Source: Deltaproteobacteria bacterium (GTDB lineage: Bacteria > Myxococcota_A > Polyangia > Haliangiales > Haliangiaceae). Taken from it: a stretch of DNA of 64,000 nucleotides. The translations under genes were made by a program, and so were the position numbers. This document shows, piece by piece, positions 1-9,906 of this stretch (position 1 is its first letter; every line of letters begins with the position of its first letter). Below the pieces are notes generated by a model. The model was not told the DNA's origin and ran no database searches. It saw only the letters and a list, made by a program, of their open reading frames with translations. Location: the NCBI GenBank assembly GCA_021413675.1, contig JAIOQA010000355.1, positions 26,990-90,989 on the forward strand, read 5' to 3'.

Positions 1-21
1 GGCATCCTCGAGGAGCCGCGC

Positions 22-957
22 ATGATCACCAAGCTCGCCATCGTCGCCGTCGCCGCGCTCGCGCTTGCGGGCGCGCCTGCCTGTGACGGCAAGGCCACCG
101 CCTCGGATCCGCCGACCGCGCTCGCGTCGGTCGAGAAGGTCGCGGAGTACGAGAGCTGCAGCACCTCGCGCGACTGCGCCGCCGGGCTGCGCTGCTTCGA
201 CGAGACCTGCCGCCGCAGCGCGCGCTCCAACGTCGGCGACTACTACGCCGCGGTGGGCGCGCGGCAGCTCGCCGACAACAAGGTCGACGCGTCGGTCGCG
301 AGCTACGCCCAGGCGGTCGCGCGCTACGAGGCCGACAAGCTCGGCATCCCGCCGGATGTCGACTGCGCGTACGGCGGCGCACTGGCCGCGGCCCGCGCGA
401 ACCACGACAAGGCCGAGCTCGGCGCCCGCGTGCTGCACCGCTGCCTGATGGGCACGCCGGCGGGCTCGAGCCTGCGCGAGCGCGCGCTCGCGACGCTGGC
501 GATCCTCGACGAGGCCGGCCTCGAGCCCGCGCACCTCGCGCTCGACAAGCCCGCCGACGTCTACCTGTCGCGGGCCCCGGCCGCGCCGACCACCGACAAG
601 CTCAAGGTCACCGCGACCGGCGAGCCCGCGCCGTCGGGCACCTCGTTCGCGCTGATCACCGATCGCGTCACGGCGTCGGACCTGCACAGCGCGCTGGTCG
701 CGTGCTGGCAGCCGTGGTTCGACGCGACCAAGAAGCAGGCGCTGGTGGTCGGCCTGCCGATCAAGGTGAAGTACCAGGCCAGCCAGTACGACGACGAGCC
801 CGGCTCGTTCACGCTGGTGCTCGACCCCGCGCCCGGCGGCGGCACGCCCGAGGCGACCGCCGCGGCCTGCGTGCGCGGCGTGATCGACCCGGCGCTGGCC
901 ACCGTCAAAGGCTTCCGCGACGGGTTCCAGACCCGGCTGGCGATCCGCATCGAGTAG
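22..957 (+). CDS. Cys-rich exported lipoprotein, unknown function
   Basis: The 311-residue product starts with a short signal peptide ending in a lipobox-like APAC, so it is probably a lipoprotein anchored at Cys21. Residues 46-65 form a small Cys-rich module (C-S-T-S-R-D-C, then G-L-R-C and E-T-C), resembling EB/Dickkopf-like disulfide knots. The middle is Ala-rich and possibly helical. The C-terminal third (about 225-311) has a Cys-Trp start, alternating beta-like stretches and a second Cys before a final helix. This is faintly like the AgmX/TonB_C domain of myxobacterial secreted proteins, but I cannot confirm it. The ATG may overlap an upstream stop by ATGA at 22-25, so it could be the last gene of an operon that begins before the window. 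The function is unknown. Confidence 0.7.
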   Translation: MITKLAIVAVAALALAGAPACDGKATASDPPTALASVEKVAEYESCSTSRDCAAGLRCFDETCRRSARSNVGDYYAAVGARQLADNKVDASVASYAQAVARYEADKLGIPPDVDCAYGGALAAARANHDKAELGARVLHRCLMGTPAGSSLRERALATLAILDEAGLEPAHLALDKPADVYLSRAPAAPTTDKLKVTATGEPAPSGTSFALITDRVTASDLHSALVACWQPWFDATKKQALVVGLPIKVKYQASQYDDEPGSFTLVLDPAPGGGTPEATAAACVRGVIDPALATVKGFRDGFQTRLAIRIE

Positions 958-1021
958 CCAGGCCCGGGAAACTGCAGAGTTGTACCCGCCCGGGGGGCGT
1001 GCTACCTGGCCTGCTGCTCCG

Positions 1022-2125
<1,104 letters not shown>

Positions 2126-3313
2126 CTACGGCAGGACGAGCGCGTCGATCCGGGCCTCGGCGCAGGCGTCGAGGAGCTGGACCAGCTCGGTCGCGGTCGC
2201 GGGCGCCTCGAGGTGCAGCACCAGCTTGCGGACCGGCGCGTTGACCGCCGCGAAGTGCCCGAGCTCGTCGGCGAGCGTGGCCCAGGTCGCGACCCGGTCG
2301 TCGCCGAAGCCCACGATCGCCAGGTCGGCGCTGCGGATCGTGATCGTCGGGCTGCCCACCGACTCGAGCGACGGCTGCTGCAGCACCACGGGGTGGCTCG
2401 CGGCGACGCCGCCGGTCGCGACCGCGACCGCGACCTGCGCGGTGCCCAGGCCGGCGAACACCGCGCGTACGCGCGCGAGGTCGACGTGCGCATCGAGCAG
2501 CACGAGCGGCGGCGCGCTGGCCTGGCCGCGGATCAGCTGGGCGTGCTCGGCGAGCGCGGCGGCGAGGCGATCGACCTCGACCAGCTCGCCCGGGAAGCCG
2601 CCGCTGGGCGCGGCCGCGAGCGCGACCTCGCCGCCGCGCAGGATCCCGCGTGGCACGGCGCCGGCGCGCAGCTCGGCGCCCACGACGACGAACAGCGCCG
2701 CGTCGGTGCGGGCGCCGTGCGGGCTCGGCGCCAGCGCGTAGCCCGCCTGGGCGTCGGCCGCGGGCAGCGGCAGCGCGAAGTCGGTGCGGCGCAGCGCGTG
2801 CTCGAGCTGGGCCGCGAGCTGCGGATCGTCGACCGGGCCCAGCCGCTCGCGCTCGAGCCAGCGCGCGATGGTCACCAGGATCCACCAGTCGGCGGAGGCG
2901 AGGTAGGCCTGCTCCCGGGCGATCCCGAGCCCGGCGGGGCCGCAGCGCGCGCGGGTGTCGGCCCAGCCGTCGACGTCGAGCGCGCGCGGGCGGGCGCAGG
3001 CCGGCGCGCAGGCGTCGAGCACCGGGCCCAGGGGATCGGCGCGCGGCCCGTCGACCGGCGCGCCGCGACGCCCCTCGGGCGCGATGCCGTCCAGGCGATC
3101 CGCCCACGGCGCGAACGCGGGGCAGGCCGGGGCGCAGCCGCGCGCGACCTCGGTCAGCCGGCGCTGCGGACCGAGGGTGGCGGCGCGCTCGAGCGCGGCG
3201 CTGCAGGCCTCGAGCTCGCGGGTGCGCTGGGCGCGGCGCGCGCCGTCGCCGCGACAGCTCGCGACCAGCGCGACGAGCGCCACGAGCGCGCGCCGGTTCC
3301 CTCGCATACCCAC
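2126..3313 (-). CDS. Exported lipoprotein, unknown function
   Basis: The 395-residue protein has a short basic N-terminus, a hydrophobic core and a lipobox VASC (Cys20), so it is likely a lipoprotein. Cysteines are concentrated in residues 35-110 (CAPAC and CAPACARP pairs), suggesting disulfides in an extracytoplasmic domain. The last 150 residues alternate hydrophobic strands with charged helices, somewhat like ExbD/TolR periplasmic domains. That resemblance is weak. The start was set at the GTG at 3313 because a TAGAGT box lies exactly 6 bases upstream on this strand; an ATG at 3307 is the alternative. It is convergent with rlmN with no gap. The function is unknown. Confidence 0.65.
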   Translation of the reverse strand: MGMRGNRRALVALVALVASCRGDGARRAQRTRELEACSAALERAATLGPQRRLTEVARGCAPACPAFAPWADRLDGIAPEGRRGAPVDGPRADPLGPVLDACAPACARPRALDVDGWADTRARCGPAGLGIAREQAYLASADWWILVTIARWLERERLGPVDDPQLAAQLEHALRRTDFALPLPAADAQAGYALAPSPHGARTDAALFVVVGAELRAGAVPRGILRGGEVALAAAPSGGFPGELVEVDRLAAALAEHAQLIRGQASAPPLVLLDAHVDLARVRAVFAGLGTAQVAVAVATGGVAASHPVVLQQPSLESVGSPTITIRSADLAIVGFGDDRVATWATLADELGHFAAVNAPVRKLVLHLEAPATATELVQLLDACAEARIDALVLP

Positions 3314-3319
3314 CAGAGG

Positions 3320-3325
3320 ACTCTA
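3320..3325 (-). promoter_or_regulatory. Putative -10 box TAGAGT
   Basis: TAGAGT on the minus strand ends 6 bases before the GTG at 3313 and 12 before the ATG at 3307. No convincing -35 box is visible. Confidence 0.3.
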
Positions 3326-3424
3326 GATGCGCATGGCGCGCTGGTCGAGTGTGACGTTCAGGCGGCCGGATCAGCGACGAGCGGCAGACCGTGGAACCGG
3401 CCAGCGGCGCGCGGCCGGCGGTCG

Positions 3425-3430
3425 TATGCT
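3425..3430 (+). promoter_or_regulatory. Putative -10 box TATGCT
   Basis: TATGCT ends 6 bases before the ATG at 3437 of the zinc-ribbon gene. The spacing predicts transcription starting at or next to the start codon. No clear -35 box was found. Confidence 0.4.
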
Positions 3431-3436
3431 GGCTCC

Positions 3437-3661
3437 ATGCGATGCGCGAACTGTGGCGCGGCGGTGGCCGCGGGTGCCGGTCGGTTCTGCAGCCACTGTG
3501 GTGGCGTGCTGTCGGATGCGCCGCGCCTCCGCGCCGACGAGTACCGCACCCACACCGAGCGCTACGCGGCGGTGCGCGCGGCGCCTGGGTATCCCGACGC
3601 GATGGTCCACGACCCGGCCGCGGCGTGCCCGTCGTCGCGTTCATCGTGCCGGTCTTCATGA
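3437..3661 (+). CDS. Zinc-ribbon N-terminal part of a split DUF2500-like protein
   Basis: This 74-codon frame encodes a double-CxxC zinc ribbon (CANCG at 3-7 and CSHCG about 15 residues later). A segment follows (ERYAAVRAAPGYPDAMVHDP) that aligns with the N-terminus of the intact paralogue at 4152 (ERFAAVEAHPSYANDMAYDP). After residue 62 the frame turns into non-membrane Ser/Arg/Cys sequence and stops at TGA 3659-3661. The membrane part continues one frame away. Either the two halves are one gene with an indel (a real mutation or a sequence error), or they are separate coupled genes. The ribbon is absent from the paralogue. Confidence 0.55.
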   Translation: MRCANCGAAVAAGAGRFCSHCGGVLSDAPRLRADEYRTHTERYAAVRAAPGYPDAMVHDPAAACPSSRSSCRSS

Positions 3662-4038
3662 TGCTGTTCGGGGTCGTGTTCTTCACGTTCTTCATGTCCG
3701 GCGCGCCGCGCGACATGCAGCTGTTCGGCGGCGCGTTCATGGTCGTGTGGTTCGGGATCCTCGGCTACGCGCTGTGGCGCGTGATCCGCGTGGCGCGCGC
3801 GCCGCTCGAGCGCGTGATCGCGGTCGTCGTCAACCAGCGGACGTCGGTCTCGAGCCACCGCCACGATCAGCATCGCCACACGTCGACGTCGTACTACGTG
3901 ACGCTGCAGCGCGAGGATGGCGATCGCGCCGAGTACACGGTCGGGGGTGGCCTCGCCGGGCTGGTCAGCGACGCCGACATCGGCGTCGCCTACGTGAAGC
4001 AGGACCTGCTCCTCGACTTCCGCCGCTTCGACGCCTGA
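3625..4038 (+). CDS. DUF2500-like membrane protein (C-terminal part of split gene)
   Basis: This frame encodes two hydrophobic helices (VPVVAFIVPVFMMLFGVVFF and a second about 15 residues on) and a His-rich loop (SSHRHDQHRHTS). A small beta domain follows, with YYVTL, then LVSDADIGVAYVKQDLLLDF. The pattern of a His-rich insert, strand, 'GD-like turn' and final F resembles DUF2500 (YhhM-type) proteins and the intact neighbour at 4152. I used the GTG at 3625 because it keeps TM1 whole. The ATG at 3658 overlaps the upstream stop as ATGA but would cut TM1. If the frame change is an error, the true gene is 3437-4038. Confidence 0.5.
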   Translation: MPVVAFIVPVFMMLFGVVFFTFFMSGAPRDMQLFGGAFMVVWFGILGYALWRVIRVARAPLERVIAVVVNQRTSVSSHRHDQHRHTSTSYYVTLQREDGDRAEYTVGGGLAGLVSDADIGVAYVKQDLLLDFRRFDA

Positions 4039-4115
4039 TCCACGCTGCGCGTGCACCCGCGCCGCGATGTGACCGTCGATCGCGCGGTGGCAAACTGCGG
4101 CGCGCGCGGGGCCTC

Positions 4116-4145
4116 CCTTGCGCCGCGGCACGCGCGCCTTACCCT
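4116..4145 (+). promoter_or_regulatory. Putative promoter TTGCGC-N18-TACCCT
   Basis: The -35-like TTGCGC lies at 4116-4121 and the -10-like TACCCT at 4140-4145. The -10 box ends 6 bases before the ATG at 4152, so the transcript would be essentially leaderless. Confidence 0.4.
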
Positions 4146-4151
4146 TCGTGT

Positions 4152-4685
4152 ATGAAACGCACGAACTTCGGACGCGAGCGGTTCGCCGCGGTCGAGGCCC
4201 ACCCGAGCTACGCGAATGACATGGCCTACGATCCGGGGCTCGGCATCGGGGTGGGCGAGGCCCTGGCGCCGGTCGCCGTGCTGATCGTCGGCGTCGCCTT
4301 CGTCTGGCTCGTCACGAGCCAGGCGAAGGGGGACATGGTGCTGTTCGGCGTGGCCGGCGCGGTGATCTGCGTCGGCGCGCTCGCCTTCTTGCTGTACCGG
4401 ATCGCGGCCATCGCGACCGCGCCGCTGGTCCGCGAGGTGGCGGTCGTGGTCGGGCGGCGAACCCATGTCTCGTCGCACCACCACCATCTGCACGATGGCC
4501 ACAGCGGCCTCGGGCGGCACACGCACGTCACGACGACGTACTTCCTGACGCTCGAGTTCGGCGATGGCAGCCGGGGCGAGTACGAGACCTCCGGCGGGCA
4601 GGTCGGCATCCTGACCGATGGGGATATCGGGATTGCGTATCGCCGGGCCGGGCGCCTGATCGACTTCCGCCGCTTCGCCGTCTGA
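4152..4685 (+). CDS. DUF2500-like membrane protein with His-rich loop
   Basis: This 177-residue protein is the intact paralogue of the split gene upstream. After about 35 cytoplasmic residues come two membrane helices (about 37-57 and 65-85). A strongly His-rich loop follows (SSHHHHLHDGHSGLGRHTH), then a C-terminal domain containing YFLTLEFGDG and GILTDGDIGIAYRRAGRLIDF. That ending matches the DUF2500/YhhM-type pattern (aromatic strand, GD turn, final F). The His cluster could bind metal, but this is inference. A bidirectional-looking terminator follows at 4708-4734. Confidence 0.6.
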   Translation: MKRTNFGRERFAAVEAHPSYANDMAYDPGLGIGVGEALAPVAVLIVGVAFVWLVTSQAKGDMVLFGVAGAVICVGALAFLLYRIAAIATAPLVREVAVVVGRRTHVSSHHHHLHDGHSGLGRHTHVTTTYFLTLEFGDGSRGEYETSGGQVGILTDGDIGIAYRRAGRLIDFRRFAV

Positions 4686-4707
4686 TCGCCCGCTCCGAAA
4701 ATGCGGA

Positions 4708-4734
4708 CGCCCGCGCGGCGACACCGCGCGGGCG
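4708..4734 (-). terminator. Intrinsic terminator between DUF2500-like gene and ndk
   Basis: A perfect 11-bp GC stem (CGCCCGCGCGG / CCGCGCGGGCG) has loop CGACA. On the minus strand, downstream of ndk, the stem is followed by CATTTTC, a short T-run, so ndk is the better client. It may also stop the plus-strand gene. Confidence 0.75.
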
Positions 4735-4750
4735 GACACGGTGGTCGTGA

Positions 4751-5182
4751 TCAGCGCGCGAGCGACGCGAGGTCGGCCGTCGAGAAGAAGAACGCGATCT
4801 CCTCCTTGGCGGTCTCGGGCGCATCCGAGCCGTGGACGGCGTTGCGCTCGATGTCGGTCGCGTAGGTCTTGCGGATCGTACCCTCGGCGGCCTTCTCCGG
4901 GTTGGTCGCGCCCATGACCTCGCGGTTCTTGAGCACGGCGCCCTCGCCCTCGAGGACCTGGACCACGACCGGACCCTCGGTCATGAACTTGACGAGGCCG
5001 GCGTAGAACGGGCGCGCGGCGTGGACGGCGTAGAACGCCTGGGCCTGCGCCTCGGTGAGGCGGACCATCTTCGAGGCGATGACCCGGAGGCCGGCGGCCT
5101 CGAGCTTGGCGGTGATGCCACCGATGTGGTTGGCGGCGACGGCGTCGGGCTTGATGATCGAGAACGTGCGTTCGATGGCCAT
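4751..5182 (-). CDS. ndk: Nucleoside-diphosphate kinase
   Basis: This 143-residue enzyme transfers the gamma phosphate of ATP to (d)NDPs through a phosphohistidine. The active-site motif NAVHGSD carries catalytic His117. The N-terminal [12 protein letters not shown] and the family length are standard. An AAGGA Shine-Dalgarno sits about 8 bases before the ATG. It lies 65 bp downstream of sucD on the same strand, so it is probably co-transcribed with sucCD. NDK uses the GTP or ATP made by succinyl-CoA synthetase, a coupling seen in other bacteria. The operon ends at the hairpin at 4708-4734. Confidence 0.97.
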   Translation of the reverse strand: MAIERTFSIIKPDAVAANHIGGITAKLEAAGLRVIASKMVRLTEAQAQAFYAVHAARPFYAGLVKFMTEGPVVVQVLEGEGAVLKNREVMGATNPEKAAEGTIRKTYATDIERNAVHGSDAPETAKEEIAFFFSTADLASLAR

Positions 5183-5247
5183 GATCGTGTCCTTGTGACT
5201 TCACCCGGCGGCTGCCGGGCCAGAAATGAGAGACCGCCGCGAGGCGG

Positions 5248-6128
5248 TTACTTGAGCAGCTTCGCGAGCGTGGTGCCCATCTCGGCGGGCGTGGCCGCGA
5301 CCGAGATGTTCGCGTCCTTGAGCGCGGCGATCTTGTCCGACGCCGCGCCCTTGCCACCGGAGATGATCGCGCCGGCGTGACCCATGCGCTTGCCCGGCGG
5401 GGCGGTCTGGCCCGCGATGAACGCGGCGACCGGCTTCCGGACGTTCTCCTTGATGAAGCGGGCGGCGCGCTCCTCGGAGTCGCCGCCGATCTCGCCGATC
5501 ATGAAGATCGCGGTGGTGCCCGGATCCTCGGCGAAGAGCTTCAGGCAGTCGATGTGATCGAGGCCCTTCACCGGATCGCCGCCGATGCCGATCGCCGTCG
5601 ACTGGCCGAGGCCGAGCGCCGACAGCTGGTGCACGACCTCGTAGGTCAGCGTGCCGGAGCGCGAGACCACGCCGATCGTGCCCGGCTTGTGGATGTAGCC
5701 CGGCATGATGCCGACCTTGCACTCGCCCGGCGTGATCACGCCCGGGCAGTTCGGCCCGACGGTGATGACGTCCGGGTAGTCGAGCTGCAGCACGGTCTTG
5801 ACGCGGATCATGTCGCGCGCCGGGATGCCCTCGGTGATCGTGATGATCAGCTTCAGGCCCGCGGCCGCGGCCTCGAGGATCGCGTCGGCGGCGAACGGCG
5901 GCGGCACGTAGATGACCGTCGCGTTGGCGCCGGTCGCGGCCACGGCCTCGTCGACCGTGTCGAACATCGGGACCTGCTCGAGCCCGGCGACCTTCTGGCC
6001 ACCGCGGCCGGGCGTGACGCCGGCGACGACGTTGGTGCCGTACTCGACCATCTGGCGCGCGTGGAACGCGCCAGCCGAGCCGCTCATGCCCTGGACGATG
6101 AGGCGGGTGTGCTTGTTGACGAGGACGC

Positions 6129-6132
<4 letters not shown>
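5248..6132 (-). CDS. sucD: Succinate-CoA ligase (ADP-forming) subunit alpha
   Basis: This 294-residue CoA-binding and phosphohistidine subunit acts in the TCA cycle step succinyl-CoA + Pi + NDP to succinate + CoA + NTP. Residues 14-22 (QGMSGSAGA) are the CoA-binding loop, NCPGVI lies near 128, and [10 protein letters not shown] contains the phosphorylated His252. The start is GTG at 6132, overlapping the sucC stop as GTGA. A large same-strand frame continues upstream without a stop, but it is the antisense shadow of sucC. Confidence 0.97.
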
Positions 6133-7322
<1,190 letters not shown>

Positions 7323-7466
7323 GTGAGGACTCCAGCGACGGGTGCGATTCGGGGCCCGTGCTTACCACGGATGGCGCCGCGGCCCGAGGGTTAAGGCGGC
7401 TCATGCGCGGGGGGCGCGGCGCGACGCCGTGCCGCGCGGGCGCCCCGACGACCGCGCCCCGGGCCG

Positions 7467-7496
7467 TTGCCCGGGCGGCGGCGCGCGGGCTACAAC
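7467..7496 (+). promoter_or_regulatory. Putative icd promoter TTGCCC-N18-TACAAC
   Basis: TTGCCC at 7467-7472 and TACAAC at 7491-7496 are separated by 18 bases. The -10 box ends 6 bases before the icd ATG and no Shine-Dalgarno is present, so a leaderless mRNA is likely. Confidence 0.45.
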
Positions 7497-7502
7497 CCGC
7501 CC

Positions 7503-8723
7503 ATGGCCAAGATCAAGGTGAAGACCCCGGTCGTCGAGATGGACGGCGACGAGATGACCCGCATCATCTGGCAGTTCATCAAGGACAAGCTGATCCTCCC
7601 GTACCTCGACATCGAGCTCGACTACTACGACCTCGGCATCGAGCACCGCGACGCGACCAACGACCAGGTCACGATCGACTCGGCCAACGCGACCAAGAAG
7701 CACGGCGTCGCGGTCAAGTGCGCGACGATCACGCCGGACGAGGCCCGCGTGAAGGAGTTCGGCCTCAAGGAGATGTGGAAGTCGCCCAACGGGACGATCC
7801 GCAACATCGTCGGCGGCACGATCTTCCGCGAGCCGATCATCTGCAAGAACGTGCCGCGGCTGGTGCCGGGCTGGACCAAGCCGATCGTCATCGGCCGCCA
7901 CGCCTTCGGCGATCAGTACCGCGCGACCGACTTCCTCGTGCCGGGCGCCGGCACGCTGACGATGACCTTCACGCCCAAGGACGGCGGCAAGCCCACCGAG
8001 TACAAGGTGTTCGACTTCAAGGAGTCGGGCGTCGCGATGGGCATGTACAACCTCGACGAGTCGATCACCGGCTTCGCGCGCAGCTCGCTGACCTACGGCC
8101 TCAACCGCGGCTGGCCGGTCTACCTGTCGACCAAGAACACGATCCTCAAGAAGTACGACGGCCGCTTCAAGGATCTGTTCCAGAAGGTCTACGACGAGGA
8201 GTTCGCCGACAAGTTCAAGGCCAAGGGCATCGTCTACGAGCACCGCCTGATCGACGACATGGTCGCGTCGGCGATGAAGTGGGACGGCGGCTTCGTCAGG
8301 GCCTGCAAGAACTACGACGGCGACGTCCAGTCGGACTCGGTGGCGCAGGGCTTCGGCTCGCTCGGCCTGATGACCAGCGTGCTGCTCACGCCCGACGGCA
8401 AGACCGTCGAGGCCGAGGCCGCGCACGGCACCGTCACCCGCCACTACCGCGAGCACCAGAAGGGCCGCCCGACCTCGACCAACCCGATCGCGTCGATCTT
8501 CGCGTGGACCCAGGGCCTCAAGTACCGCGGCCAGTTCGACGAGACCCCGGATGTCGTCCGGTTCGCGGACGCGCTCGAGCAGGTCTGCGTCGAGACCGTC
8601 GAGTCCGGCAAGATGACCAAGGACCTCGCGATCCTGATCGACCCCAAGGCGCCGTGGCTCACGACCGAGGCGTTCCTCGACGCGCTCGATCAGGGCCTCA
8701 AGGCCAAGATGGCGAGCTGGTAG
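7503..8723 (+). CDS. icd: NADP-dependent isocitrate dehydrogenase (eukaryotic-type, class II)
   Basis: This 406-residue dehydrogenase oxidatively decarboxylates isocitrate to 2-oxoglutarate in the TCA cycle. [20 protein letters not shown], the substrate loop [15 protein letters not shown] and the cofactor-side [19 protein letters not shown] are characteristic of the homodimeric NADP-IDH subfamily shared with eukaryotes, rather than the E. coli type. The ATG at 7503 fits the family start. The 3' end overlaps the convergent gene by 26 bp. Its clustering with sucCD, mdh and ndk supports its role. Confidence 0.96.
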   Translation: MAKIKVKTPVVEMDGDEMTRIIWQFIKDKLILPYLDIELDYYDLGIEHRDATNDQVTIDSANATKKHGVAVKCATITPDEARVKEFGLKEMWKSPNGTIRNIVGGTIFREPIICKNVPRLVPGWTKPIVIGRHAFGDQYRATDFLVPGAGTLTMTFTPKDGGKPTEYKVFDFKESGVAMGMYNLDESITGFARSSLTYGLNRGWPVYLSTKNTILKKYDGRFKDLFQKVYDEEFADKFKAKGIVYEHRLIDDMVASAMKWDGGFVRACKNYDGDVQSDSVAQGFGSLGLMTSVLLTPDGKTVEAEAAHGTVTRHYREHQKGRPTSTNPIASIFAWTQGLKYRGQFDETPDVVRFADALEQVCVETVESGKMTKDLAILIDPKAPWLTTEAFLDALDQGLKAKMASW

Positions 8724-9279
8724 TCCGCGCGCGCGCGGCGGCGATCGCCGCGCTCACGAGCTGTCCGATCCAGCGGCGTTCGTCCTCGGGGCCGTACCAC
8801 ACGGTCGCCCAGCGGCTGAACCGCTGGTCGCGGACCAACATCACGCGCAGCGTGAAGTCGCGATCATCGGACCCACCGATCTCCGCCAGCGCGATCACCT
8901 CGTGGTCGTCGACCCGGAGCTCGCGGGCGCCGAGGACGAGCTCCGCCGATCCAGGCGGCAGCTGGAGGCGTGGCCCGCGGCGGAGGTCGACGAACGACAG
9001 CGCGAGGCCGGCCGCGCCCAGGCCGAGCAGCGGCAGGTGCAGGCCTGTGGCGCCGACGTAGATGCAGCCGCTGGCGACCACGCGCACCACCCGGAGCATG
9101 AGTGTCTCTTTGCGCGGCGGCGGCGGCGGCGCCGGCACGGACGGCGGTCGCCACGGCGCGCGGCGCCGGATCCGGATCGTCGCTGGCGCGGTCCGGAACG
9201 GTCCTTCGGTCGACGCGGCCTCGATCGCGAGCGACGCTGGCGGTGGGTGCTCGCCAAGCCAGGTCGTCAGCGGCCCCAC
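8698..9279 (-). CDS. Two-helix membrane protein, paralogue of 9301-9906
   Basis: The 193-residue protein starts with [13 protein letters not shown] and a Pro-rich cytoplasmic segment. One long or two short membrane helices follow (about 62-100), then a soluble domain ending in [16 protein letters not shown]. Its neighbour has the same plan: AWLAANPPPTTL at the start, a hydrophobic pair, and AWIEQLLRAAIALDR at the end. They are therefore tandem duplicates. The GTG start is supported by a TAGGCT box 6 bases upstream. It overlaps the icd 3' end. No known domain was recognised. Confidence 0.6.
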   Translation of the reverse strand: MGPLTTWLGEHPPPASLAIEAASTEGPFRTAPATIRIRRRAPWRPPSVPAPPPPPRKETLMLRVVRVVASGCIYVGATGLHLPLLGLGAAGLALSFVDLRRGPRLQLPPGSAELVLGARELRVDDHEVIALAEIGGSDDRDFTLRVMLVRDQRFSRWATVWYGPEDERRWIGQLVSAAIAAARARTTSSPSWP

Positions 9280-9285
9280 CGCCCG

Positions 9286-9291
9286 AGCCTA
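9286..9291 (-). promoter_or_regulatory. Putative -10 box TAGGCT
   Basis: TAGGCT ends 6 bases before the GTG at 9279. It falls in the 21-bp gap after the upstream paralogue, so the second copy may have its own start of transcription. Confidence 0.3.
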
Positions 9292-9300
9292 CCGCGCGGT

Positions 9301-9906
9301 TCAGCCGGCGGTGTCCGCGGCGGCGCGGTCGAGCGCGATCGCCGCGCGCAGGAGCTGCTCGATCCAGGCGCGCTCGCCCGCCGGGCCGATCCAGAGCGCG
9401 GGCCACGCGCGGCCGCGAGCGCGCGGTCGATTGACCCGCAACTCGCCGCTCGGGTGCTGCTCGAGGTCGCGGATGTCGCGCAGCGGGACCTCGAGGCGCA
9501 GCGCGCCGCTGACCCGCACGACCTGCCGGTCGAGCGCGAGCTGACAGGTCGGGGGCGCGACGGTGGGTTCACGCTCGTCGAAGAAACTGAAGACGAAGGC
9601 GAAGATCCCGATGGCGAACGCGACGAACCCGACCTGGATCGCACCCGCGGCCCCGGCGCCCAGGCCGGCGAGCAGCACCACCAGGCCCACGCTCGACGTG
9701 CCGGCGCCGGTCCAGCGAGCGCGTCGGATCCACGTCTGCACGCCGACGCTGAGCGGCGCGACCACCAGCGCGCGACTGCCGACGTGTCGGATCACCAGCG
9801 GCCCCGTCGCCGCGCGATAGGGTCCGGCGTCCGCCGCCGTCGCGCCACCGATCTCGAGCGTCGTCGGCGGCGGGTTCGCCGCCAGCCACGCCCGGATGTC
9901 GGTCAT
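9301..9906 (-). CDS. Two-helix membrane protein, paralogue of 8698-9279
   Basis: This 201-residue protein has a WLAANPPP N-terminal motif and a basic segment. Two membrane helices follow at about 72-110 (rich in Gly/Ala/Val, ending FSFF), then a beta-rich cytoplasmic domain. Its ATG overlaps the stop of the hybrid kinase gene as ATGA, so the two are translationally coupled and it may act with the kinase. No family was recognised. Much longer upstream extensions of this frame are antisense shadow of the kinase gene. Confidence 0.6.
   Translation of the reverse strand: MTDIRAWLAANPPPTTLEIGGATAADAGPYRAATGPLVIRHVGSRALVVAPLSVGVQTWIRRARWTGAGTSSVGLVVLLAGLGAGAAGAIQVGFVAFAIGIFAFVFSFFDEREPTVAPPTCQLALDRQVVRVSGALRLEVPLRDIRDLEQHPSGELRVNRPRARGRAWPALWIGPAGERAWIEQLLRAAIALDRAAADTAG

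Noticed and set aside
3327..4685. A 452-codon frame ending in the DUF2500-like gene
   Set aside because: Upstream of 4152 it is Arg-rich and out of frame with the paralogue; the ATG at 4152 is clearly the start.
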